A DNA stretch of 5,557 bases. Origin: CAVTWS01 sp963738445 (GTDB lineage: Bacteria; Actinomycetota; Acidimicrobiia; Acidimicrobiales; SHLQ01). Below, piece after piece: positions 1-5,420 of the stretch; the first letter of the stretch is position 1, and each line of letters begins with the position of its first letter. Below the pieces are notes generated by a model. It made no database searches. It had not been told where the DNA came from and worked only from the letters and a program-made list of their open reading frames with translations. A program made the translations under genes and the position numbers. The stretch is taken from assembly GCA_963738445.1 (NCBI GenBank), contig CAVTWS010000005.1, forward strand, positions 1-5,557. The letters are read 5' to 3'.

Positions 1-903
1 GCCGAATCGTTCAGCGGGACCGCCGGCACCACCGGCGCAGTGATCCTCACCTTCGCGTCCGACGATCACCGGATCCTCGACAGCACCCCCGCCGAGCGCG
101 AGGCGGCGCTCGACGAGCACGGATTCAGCGCCTGCCGCATCTGGACCGACTCCGCCCGTGACCTCGATGCCAACGAGATGGCGGTCGAGCTCTTCCGGGA
201 GATGATCCGGCGCACGGTGGCCGATCCGGAGGTCGCCGACTCGCTGTCGCCCCGTGGTTTCCCTCTCGGCTGCAAACGACCGGTCCTCGACTCCGACTAC
301 TTCGAGACGTTCAATCGCGATAACGTCTCTCTCGTCGACCTGCAGAAGGAGCCGATCGTCGAGGTCACCGCCGACGGCATCGAAACGAGCGCTCGGTTCG
401 TCGACCTCGACATCTTGGTGCTCGCCACCGGCTTCGACGCCATGACCGGCGCGCTGACCCGCATCGACGTGCGGGGGCGGGGCGGGCGACTCCTCCGCGA
501 CGAGTGGGTCGGCGGGCCTCGCACCTACCTCGGCGTGAGCATGGCCGGATTCCCGAACCTGTTCGTCTGCGTGGGTCCCGGCAGCCCGGCGGTCCTCGCC
601 ACGTACCCGCCCCAGATCGAGCTCCAGGTCGGGTGGATCGCCGATTTCATCGGCTACCTGACCGAGCGTGGGCTGACCTGTGCCGAGGCCCAGGTCGACC
701 CTCAGGACGCGTGGTGCGACCACGTGAACGAGGTCGCGGAGGGAACGATGTTCACGGCGCCCTCGTGCAACTCCTGGTACAACGGCCAGAACATCGAGGG
801 CAAGCCGCGGGTGTTCCTGCCTTACGTCGGCGGCCTTCCCGCCTACATGGAGCGGTGCAACGACGTCGCCGCCCACGGGTACGAGGGATTCACCCTGGGG
901 TGA
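1..903 (+). CDS. Baeyer-Villiger type flavin monooxygenase, C-terminal part (5' end outside window)
   Basis: This is the C-terminal 300 codons of a class B flavoprotein monooxygenase of the cyclohexanone/phenylacetone monooxygenase group. These cytosolic FAD- and NADPH-dependent enzymes insert oxygen next to a ketone to give an ester or lactone. The frame is open from base 1, so the GTG at 40 is not the start. The FAD-binding motif and the Baeyer-Villiger fingerprint would lie upstream and cannot be checked. Visible family blocks are GCKRPVLDSDYFETFNRDNV (about 271-330), the DILVLATGFDAMTG strand (about 409-450), the GPRTYLG and GFPNLF segments (about 517-564), GPGSP (577-591), and the late SWYNGQNIEGKPRVFLPYVGG region near 772-834. 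The gene ends in TGA and overlaps the convergent TetR gene by 14 bases. The family assignment is strong; the substrate is unknown, and a small or cyclic ketone made by a neighbouring enzyme is only inference. Confidence 0.93.
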   Translation, partial: AESFSGTAGTTGAVILTFASDDHRILDSTPAEREAALDEHGFSACRIWTDSARDLDANEMAVELFREMIRRTVADPEVADSLSPRGFPLGCKRPVLDSDYFETFNRDNVSLVDLQKEPIVEVTADGIETSARFVDLDILVLATGFDAMTGALTRIDVRGRGGRLLRDEWVGGPRTYLGVSMAGFPNLFVCVGPGSPAVLATYPPQIELQVGWIADFIGYLTERGLTCAEAQVDPQDAWCDHVNEVAEGTMFTAPSCNSWYNGQNIEGKPRVFLPYVGGLPAYMERCNDVAAHGYEGFTLG

Positions 904-1561
904 GCTGCGTCCGGGCCTCGCCGACCGACCGGTCTCCGACGACGGGAGGCGGGCCGTTCCGGACGACACCCTCCACCAGGCCGATCGCCCACGCCGCAGC
1001 CTCGACCGCGGCGGCGGGATCCAGGCCCCATTCGTCGACGAAGCGCTCGTGGGACCCGACGCTCCACAACACGTCGATGACGGCGGCGGCGGTGAGGTGC
1101 TGCTGCTCGGTCCAGTCCGGATTGGCCCGGGCCACCGCCCCGAGAAGCGCATCACGTTTGCGCTGTCCGGCCACCTGGAGCGTGGCATCGACCGGTGTGC
1201 GGGATCCGAGCGGGAACGAGGACACGTACCCGAGGACCTGACGGGTGAACGACTGGAGGTCGTGAATCTCGATCTCGTCCACGTGGAGCCCGGACTCCTC
1301 CTCGAGCGCCTCCATCACGGCGTCGCGGAGGTGGCGTTCGCTGGCGAAATGACGGTAGACGGTGCGCACGCTCACCCGGGCCTGCGCCGCGGCCGCCCGG
1401 ACGGTGAGCGCGTCCCAGTCCCAGACCGGGTGCCCGTGCATCAGGGCCACCCCCGCGGCCACGATGCGGGCGCGGGTGTCGGCGGCCTGCTGGCGGCGCT
1501 GGGGGCTGTCGTACCGACGGCGCAGTCCGTCGTCGGTCACGGCGTCGCTGCTCTCCACCAT
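890..1561 (-). CDS. TetR-family transcriptional regulator
   Basis: This is a 223-residue one-component repressor of TetR type. The N-terminal DNA-binding domain spans about residues 21-85, with the helix-turn-helix and following helix in TVRAAAAQARVSVRTVYRHF (53-72), where VSVRTVYRHF is the recognition-helix signature. The remainder is an alanine-rich helical ligand-binding and dimerisation domain with no recognisable ligand signature. The ATG at 1561 leaves about 20 residues before the first helix and a 29-base gap from the P450 stop. A GTG at 1594 is in frame and would overlap the P450 stop as GTGA, which suggests translational coupling and is a real alternative. The frame is open further, to 1675, but that start lies inside the P450 gene and is unlikely. 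The gene follows the P450 on the same strand, so the two are probably co-transcribed. I infer it represses its own operon, possibly through the palindrome at 2817-2841. Its tail overlaps the convergent monooxygenase gene. Confidence 0.9.
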   Translation of the reverse strand: MVESSDAVTDDGLRRRYDSPQRRQQAADTRARIVAAGVALMHGHPVWDWDALTVRAAAAQARVSVRTVYRHFASERHLRDAVMEALEEESGLHVDEIEIHDLQSFTRQVLGYVSSFPLGSRTPVDATLQVAGQRKRDALLGAVARANPDWTEQQHLTAAAVIDVLWSVGSHERFVDEWGLDPAAAVEAAAWAIGLVEGVVRNGPPPVVGDRSVGEARTQLTPG

Positions 1562-1590
1562 CAGGGAACGGTCACCGCCACCGGTCGGTG

Positions 1591-2775
1591 TCACGACACC
1601 GACACCGGCATGGACTCCCAGCCGCGCACCGTCGAGGTCGGCGCCAACGTCAGTCGCTCGACATCGACCTCCCATTCCGGGAACCGGTTCAGCACCTCGT
1701 CGAGCGCCACCCGCGCCTCGAGCCGGGCGAGCGATGCGCCGAGGCAGAAGTGGATGCCGTAGCCGAACGTGAGGTGCTGGCCGATGGCCCGGTGGATGTC
1801 GAACCGATCGGGATCGTCGAAGCGTCGCTCGTCGCGGTTGGCGGAGCCGACCAGCAGGAGCATCGCGCTCCCTTCCGGCACGGTCTGGCCATGGAGCTCG
1901 ACGTCGTTCGGCAGGTACCTGCCGATGTGCGGGCCGACGGGTTCGTACCGCAACAGCTCCTCGATCGTGTTCGGGATCAACGAACGATCGGCCACGACCT
2001 CCGCCCGCTGATCGGGATGCTCCGCCAGCACCTTCCCGGCCCAGCCGATCAGTCGGGTGGTCGTCTCGTTGCCGGCACCGGCGACGACGGTCGTGTACAG
2101 CAGGGCTTCCTCGCGGGTCAGCCGGCGGGTGTCGCCGTGCTCGTCGACGAACTCGGCCTGGAGCAGATCCGACATCAGGTCGTCGGACGGGTGGTCGATC
2201 CGCCAGTCGATGTACTCGGCGAACATCTCGCTGCCGAACGAGACGTTGGCGGCGACGTCCATGGGCTGCCCGGCCTCGGTGCGGAGGCGGGCGTCGGTTC
2301 CCTGGCGGATCGTCTCCTGATCGGATTCGGGAATGCCGAAGAGCATGCCGATCACCCGCATCGGCATCTGCGATCCCAGGTCGGCGATGAAGTCGAAGTG
2401 ACCCGAACCCACGAGCGGGTCGAGGCTCCGGGCGCAGAACTCGCGGATCTTGGGCTCGAGGGCGGCGACGCGGCGAGGCGTGAACACCCTCGAGAGGAGG
2501 CTGCGATGGATCGTATGGACGGGCGGATCCTCGAAGATCACCGTGCCCGACGGCATCTCCATCCCCGATTTGATGAGTTCGAGGATGCCGCCCCGGCTCG
2601 AGATGAAGCGCCGCGAGTCGACCAGACCCTTCTCGACATCCTCGTGGCGGCTCAGCGCCCAGAAGTCATAGCGCTCGTTGTAGTAGAGCGGCGCCGTCTC
2701 CCGCAGTCGCTGGTACACCGGATACGGGTCGGCATTGATGCCGACGTCGTAGGGGTCGTAGTAGACGTCGTGCAC
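1591..2775 (-). CDS. cytochrome P450
   Basis: This 394-residue soluble bacterial P450 is a haem-thiolate monooxygenase that hydroxylates an organic substrate with electrons from a ferredoxin and reductase, neither of which is encoded in the window. All signature elements are intact. The C-helix haem-propionate motif is HTIHR (87-91) after FEDPPV. The oxygen-activating I-helix is AGNETTT (234-240). The K-helix ExxR is E273-L-L-R276. The haem-binding loop FGYGIHFCLG (337-346) has the axial ligand Cys344. There is no membrane anchor, and the length is normal for the class. The start is GTG at 2775, preceded by a strong Shine-Dalgarno (GAGGGGA, 2781-2787) at 5-base spacing. The TetR gene lies directly downstream. 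The sequence resembles actinobacterial P450s linked to lipid, sterol or terpenoid breakdown, but I cannot assign a CYP family. The long open frame antisense to it on the plus strand is a composition artefact. Confidence 0.95.
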   Translation of the reverse strand: MHDVYYDPYDVGINADPYPVYQRLRETAPLYYNERYDFWALSRHEDVEKGLVDSRRFISSRGGILELIKSGMEMPSGTVIFEDPPVHTIHRSLLSRVFTPRRVAALEPKIREFCARSLDPLVGSGHFDFIADLGSQMPMRVIGMLFGIPESDQETIRQGTDARLRTEAGQPMDVAANVSFGSEMFAEYIDWRIDHPSDDLMSDLLQAEFVDEHGDTRRLTREEALLYTTVVAGAGNETTTRLIGWAGKVLAEHPDQRAEVVADRSLIPNTIEELLRYEPVGPHIGRYLPNDVELHGQTVPEGSAMLLLVGSANRDERRFDDPDRFDIHRAIGQHLTFGYGIHFCLGASLARLEARVALDEVLNRFPEWEVDVERLTLAPTSTVRGWESMPVSVS

Positions 2776-2780
2776 GGTTG

Positions 2781-2787
2781 TCCCCTC
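2781..2787 (-). promoter_or_regulatory. Shine-Dalgarno of the P450 gene
   Basis: On the minus strand the sequence is GAGGGGA, five bases before a GTG codon. This site supports the GTG at 2775 as the P450 start; there is no ATG nearby in frame. Confidence 0.7.
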
Positions 2788-2816
2788 GGCGGCTCGAACC
2801 CGTCAAGGGCGGCGCA

Positions 2817-2841
2817 ATTGGTGTCGCAGTGTGACATCAAT
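2817..2841. promoter_or_regulatory. 25-bp imperfect palindrome, candidate TetR operator
   Basis: The left half is ATTGGTGTCGCA (2817-2828), the centre is G2829, and the right half is TGTGACATCAAT (2830-2841). Ten of twelve base pairs match across the axis; only 2821/2837 and 2826/2832 do not. The core TGTCGCA-G-TGTGACA has the size and form of sites bound by TetR dimers. It ends 41 bases before the P450 GTG, where a repressor could block transcription or initiation. Binding by the TetR protein encoded downstream of the P450 is inference from proximity. Confidence 0.55.
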
Positions 2842-2853
2842 CCGTGACCGGGG

Positions 2854-2878
2854 CAACACCGCAGTCACGACGGTGTTG
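2854..2878. repeat. Perfect 8-bp inverted repeat with 9-base spacer
   Basis: Arms are CAACACCG (2854-2861) and CGGTGTTG (2871-2878), separated by CAGTCACGA. Neither strand has a T-tract after the hairpin, so it does not look like an intrinsic terminator. It lies 12 bases upstream of the palindrome at 2817-2841, relative to the P450. It could be a second protein-binding site or lie close to the end of the insertion element. Confidence 0.45.
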
Positions 2879-2918
2879 AAGGCCGGATTAGGCTCCGGCT
2901 CCCATGAGACACCGTTTG

Positions 2919-3155
2919 TCAACCACCAGGTTTGAGGGTGCGGTTTCGGCCTCCGTTTCGTTGGGCTGGGGTGTCTTGGGCGACGCCGGCGAGGCGTCTG
3001 CGGTAGGCGGCTTGTCGGCAGGCTGGGTGGCAGAAGCGTTGGGGGGAGCCTCGGCGCGGGTTGGTGAAGAGGCCGTCGATGGCGGTGACGATCGTGCGTC
3101 CGCAGCACTGGCAGGTGAACTCGTGCCGGGCTGGTGGTTGGAAAGCGTTACGCAT
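2919..3155 (-). CDS. Small zinc-ribbon-like protein, companion ORF of the IS110 transposase
   Basis: This is a 78-residue basic protein of unknown function. It has a plausible four-cysteine zinc site: C15-QC-C18 (within FTCQCCGRTI) and C42-HPA-C46 (within RFCHPACRQAAYRRR). The stretch after the second pair is rich in Arg and Gln, and the C-terminus is basic and polar without predicted order. Similar short FC-P-ACRQAAYR segments are common in small actinobacterial proteins, as I recall. The ATG at 3155 comes 9 bases after the transposase stop on the same strand, with no clear Shine-Dalgarno, so translation may depend on ribosomes leaving the transposase gene. This position suggests it belongs to the element, perhaps as a DNA- or RNA-binding accessory, but that is inference. 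It could also be a host remnant. It ends near the presumed element end. Confidence 0.6.
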   Translation of the reverse strand: MRNAFQPPARHEFTCQCCGRTIVTAIDGLFTNPRRGSPQRFCHPACRQAAYRRRLAGVAQDTPAQRNGGRNRTLKPGG

Positions 3156-3164
3156 TGTTGTGGA

Positions 3165-4435
3165 TCAGGCGGCTGCGCGGCCCAGTGCCCGGGCGCGGTT
3201 GGCGACGTGGATGTTCTCCTCGTAGGCGACGCGGCGGTTGAGGCAGTGCCAGAGGACTTCGAGCCACCGGTTGCCGAGGGCGCGCAGGGTGGCGTGGTGG
3301 CCCTTGCCGCGGGCGCGGTGGGCTGTCGTAGAACTCGCGAGCCCAGTGCGACCCGCGCAGGCTGCAGAACGCCCACTGTTGGACGGCGTCGCGAAGGTGG
3401 CCGTTGCAGGCGAGCCGGTTGGCGACGAGGAGCTCGCTCTTGCCCGAGCGGCGGGTGACGGGTGCCTTGCCTGCGTAGCATTGGAGGCCGTTCGGCGTGT
3501 CGAAGTTGGTGATGTCGCCGATCTCGCCGGCCACCCTGGCGGCGAGACGATCACCGAGGCCCGGAAAGCTCAGGTAGATCTCGCCGCCAGGGACCGCCGG
3601 CCCCCGCTGGCCGTCCTTGGGTTGCTTGGATCGTCCCTGGCGGGGTGCGCCGAGGAGCAGCTCGCCCATGCGGCGCTCCCAGACCCGGCGCTGGGCGCCG
3701 AGGGCGAGGAGCTGGCTGGCTGCGAGACGGATCGTGTCGGCCTTGGCTCGCACCAGCCAGTCGCGTGCCACGAAGTTGTCGTTGGCCAGCGCCGCTCGGA
3801 CTCGGTCAGCGAAGCGGTCTGGCCAGCCGTGGCGGCCGGCTCGGGCGAAGGTGACCAGGTCGTCTCGCGACGCTTCGACCAGGGCTTTGGCTGTGGGCCA
3901 GCGCTCCAGGAGCCGCAGGAAGGTCGGGGTGCCCATGTCGTCACCGGCGATCGTCAACGCGGAGGGGAACGTGGCGATCAGGTCGGCCCGGAGGCGATTC
4001 AGGATGCGTCGCTCGTCGCGGGCGGCTCGTTCATCGTCACGGGCGATGGCCCGCAACTCGGCCGCTTCCGCTCCGTGGGGGACCAGCGGGCGGAGTCGCT
4101 CGAAGCGGTCCAGGGCGAGCAGGCACGCGATGCGGGCGTCTTCGGGGTCGTCCTTCTTCTTGGCCGGGCCCGCGGCGGCGGGCGATGAGATCCGGGTTGA
4201 CCGGCACCACCGCGTAGCCGGCGTCGAGGAGCCGCTCGACGAGCATCCCGTAGCTGGTCTCGAGCACGACCCGCACCTCGGCCGGGTCCGGTTCCAGCTC
4301 GTTGATCCGGGCGATGAGCGCGTCGAGCGATCTCGGGTCGTGCTCGACCCGGGCGATGTCGAACACCCCCTCGCCCGGCCGGCCGAGGGCCACCAAGTGG
4401 AACTCCTCGGCCCAGTCGATCCCTACTCCAAGCAT
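3165..4435 (-). pseudogene. IS110-family transposase, disrupted by two frameshifts
   Basis: Joined across two single-base shifts, the frame reads as a 422-residue IS110-type DEDD recombinase. The N-terminal RuvC-like DEDD domain has GIDWA (D7), VLETS (E59) and KKKDDPEDAR (D96 and D99). A helical spacer rich in Arg and Ala follows. The C-terminal Tnp20 domain begins near SFPGLGDRLAARVAGEIGDI (289-308), with a likely nucleophilic serine in PVTRRSGKSE (S330) and the late block HRARGKGHHATLRALGNRW. The first shift, near 4162-4171, falls after RRRGP and before AKKKDD; the second, near 3320-3322, falls after REFYDS and before HRARG. Each looks like one extra base next to a GGG/CCC run. Unshifted translation of the first piece stops at 4037 and lacks the second acidic pair, so the protein should be inactive unless these are sequencing errors. 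The ATG at 4435 is chosen for its Shine-Dalgarno; the frame is open further upstream, to 4513. Confidence 0.88.
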
Positions 4436-4440
4436 CACTG

Positions 4441-4446
4441 CTCCTT
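4441..4446 (-). promoter_or_regulatory. Shine-Dalgarno deciding the transposase start
   Basis: AAGGAG on the minus strand stands five bases before the ATG at 4435, which is followed by the family's opening VGIDWA segment. This favours 4435 over the in-frame ATG codons at 4453 and 4513. Confidence 0.7.
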
Positions 4447-4493
4447 CCGACATCGGGTCCCGACCACGGAGGCACAGCGCCGTGCTGATGGAC

Positions 4494-4508
4494 CAGTCCT
4501 CGAGGGAC
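4494..4508. repeat. Direct repeat copy 1 (small hairpin)
   Basis: CAGTCCTCGAGGGAC matches the copy at 4566-4580 in 14 of 15 bases. Within it, GTCC and GGAC can pair around a five-base loop, and CCTCGAGG is a self-complementary 8-mer. It lies 58 bases upstream of the transposase ATG and abuts the presumed element end. Confidence 0.6.
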
Positions 4509-4534
4509 GACACCGTTGTTGGCGTCAGGCCTCC

Positions 4535-4561
4535 GAGACCACCCGCCGGGGACGCGGTCTC
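4535..4561. repeat. Inverted repeat GAGACC / GGTCTC
   Basis: GAGACC (4535-4540) is perfectly complementary to GGTCTC (4556-4561) across a 15-base GC-rich spacer. It lies between the two hairpin repeat copies. No T-tract follows on either strand, so a terminator is not supported. It may be part of a structured RNA or an operator. Confidence 0.4.
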
Positions 4562-4565
4562 ATTT

Positions 4566-4580
4566 CAGTCCTCGAAGGAC
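4566..4580. repeat. Direct repeat copy 2 (small hairpin)
   Basis: CAGTCCTCGAAGGAC differs from the copy at 4494-4508 by one base and is offset from it by 72 bases. GTCC and GGAC pair around TCGAA; read on the minus strand, this gives a five-base-pair stem around a TCG loop. It ends 36 bases before the crotonase-family start codon. Confidence 0.6.
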
Positions 4581-4616
4581 AAGCACTGCAGGCGTTCCCC
4601 GACGGAGGCCTCTGCC

Positions 4617-5420
4617 ATGGAAGGTAAACCCATCAGCGACATCGCCGACACCGTGGAAGTCGAGGCTCTCGGCGACGGCGTGGTCACCCTCGGACTCAAC
4701 CGCCCGACTCGGCTCAACGCCATCGACGCCAGGTTGGCGGCCCGGCTGCGGGAGGTTTGCGCCGACATCGCCGCCGATCCCGGGGTTCGAGCCGTCGTGC
4801 TCACCGGCCACGGTCGCGGTTTCTGCTCCGGGATCGACCTTCGGGGGTTCGGCCCCGACCTTCCCGACGAACACGCCCCCACCATCGATCGGTTCCACTT
4901 CCAGGAGATGATGGCGTCGCTTCCCCAACTGCTGCGCGACCTACCCCAACCGGTGATCGCCGCCGTCAACGGACCGGCGGTGGGCGGTGGACTGGCGCTC
5001 TGCCTGGCGTCGGACATCCGCATCTGCGGCGAGTCGGCGTCCTTCGGGAACACGGCCATCCGCATCGGCCTGACCGGCGCCGAGATGGGCATGAGCTACC
5101 ACCTGCCGCGGATCGTCGGCACGAGCGTGGCCGCTGACTGGATGTTGACCGGCCGGACCGTGTCGTCCGAAGAGGCCTACCGAACAGGGCTGGTGAGCCT
5201 CGTCGTGTCCGACTCGGAGCTCCTGACCCGGGCCGGAGCCATGGCGGCCGAGATCGCCGGACACACGCCGCTCGCCGTGCAGATGACCAAGCGGGCGCTC
5301 CAGACGAACACCGATGCGCCGAACCTGGCTGCGGCCGTGGAGATCGAGAACCGCAACCAGGTGATCACCCACGCCACCCCCGAAGCCGCGGCCGCCCGGG
5401 CCGAATGGAGTTCGCGTTGA
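4617..5420 (+). CDS. Enoyl-CoA hydratase/isomerase (crotonase) family protein
   Basis: This 267-residue cytosolic crotonase-fold enzyme acts on acyl-CoA thioesters and probably works in side-chain or ring degradation. Both oxyanion-hole segments are intact: GRGFCSGIDL (66-75) and NGPAVGGGLALCLASDIRI (118-136). Compared with classical hydratases, both catalytic glutamates are missing: the position after GGGL is Ala127, and the position matching the PE-ILLG glutamate is Ala147. An acidic residue, Glu156 in TGAEMGMSYHLPRIVG, sits where dienoyl-CoA isomerases carry their catalytic aspartate. An isomerase or another crotonase reaction is therefore as likely as hydration. The ATG at 4617 is preceded by GGAGG (4604-4608) at 8-base spacing; the frame extends upstream only as non-coding read-through. 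The stop overlaps the start of the next gene, indicating an operon. The upstream region abuts the IS110 element, so expression may have been altered by the insertion. Confidence 0.93.
   Translation: MEGKPISDIADTVEVEALGDGVVTLGLNRPTRLNAIDARLAARLREVCADIAADPGVRAVVLTGHGRGFCSGIDLRGFGPDLPDEHAPTIDRFHFQEMMASLPQLLRDLPQPVIAAVNGPAVGGGLALCLASDIRICGESASFGNTAIRIGLTGAEMGMSYHLPRIVGTSVAADWMLTGRTVSSEEAYRTGLVSLVVSDSELLTRAGAMAAEIAGHTPLAVQMTKRALQTNTDAPNLAAAVEIENRNQVITHATPEAAAARAEWSSR
5407..5410 (+). promoter_or_regulatory. Shine-Dalgarno favouring the TTG start of the oxidoreductase
   Basis: GGAG stands six bases before TTG at 5417. That TTG overlaps the TGA of the preceding gene as TTGA, the usual geometry of translational coupling. 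The competing ATG at 5405 has no comparable site upstream. Confidence 0.4.

Larger units (their letters stand above)
2908..4517 (-). mobile_element. IS110-family insertion sequence, approximate limits
   Basis: The element is defined by the transposase reading frame (3165-4435) and its companion ORF (2919-3155). IS110 elements use a DEDD recombinase and usually lack clear terminal inverted repeats and target duplications, so the ends are not obvious. I set the limits at a 9-base direct repeat GACACCGTT found at 2908-2916, just beyond the companion ORF stop, and at 4509-4517, 74 bases before the transposase start. The implied length of about 1.6 kb suits a family member with an extra ORF. The ends are tentative: the upstream end could extend to about 4610 if the repeated hairpins at 4494-4580 belong to the element. 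The element lies between two divergent host transcription units. Confidence 0.6.

Noticed and set aside
40..903. GTG at 40 as a true start of the monooxygenase
   Set aside because: The frame is open to base 1, and the protein would lack the FAD-binding and Baeyer-Villiger fingerprint parts; a gene cut by the window edge explains it.
504..1241. Plus-strand open frame crossing the end of the monooxygenase and the TetR gene
   Set aside because: It is very Arg/Pro/Ser-rich, runs across two recognised genes in other frames, and is a high-GC shadow.
1562..1675. N-terminal extension of the TetR protein to 1675
   Set aside because: The added residues lie within the P450 3' coding end and precede the helix-turn-helix domain by an unusually long Gly-rich stretch.
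1588..2847. A 419-codon open frame on the plus strand antisense to the P450
   Set aside because: Its translation shows no family pattern and is low-complexity in Val, Asp, Gly and Arg. It mirrors the codon bias of the intact P450 on the other strand.
2854..2878. Inverted repeat as an intrinsic terminator
   Set aside because: No T-run follows on either strand, and it lies upstream of, not after, the P450.
3238..4188. A 316-codon open frame on the plus strand antisense to the transposase
   Set aside because: The translation is Gly/Ala/Val-rich without domains, while the opposite strand encodes a clear IS110 recombinase.
4494..4580. The two hairpin repeats as a CRISPR array
   Set aside because: There are only two 15-base copies, with a 57-base interval that itself contains an inverted repeat, and no cas gene is present.
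4302..4616. N-terminal extension of the crotonase-family gene to 4302
   Set aside because: The extension translates the reverse of the transposase start and the repeat region and has no homology-like pattern; the ATG at 4617 has a good Shine-Dalgarno and the normal family length.
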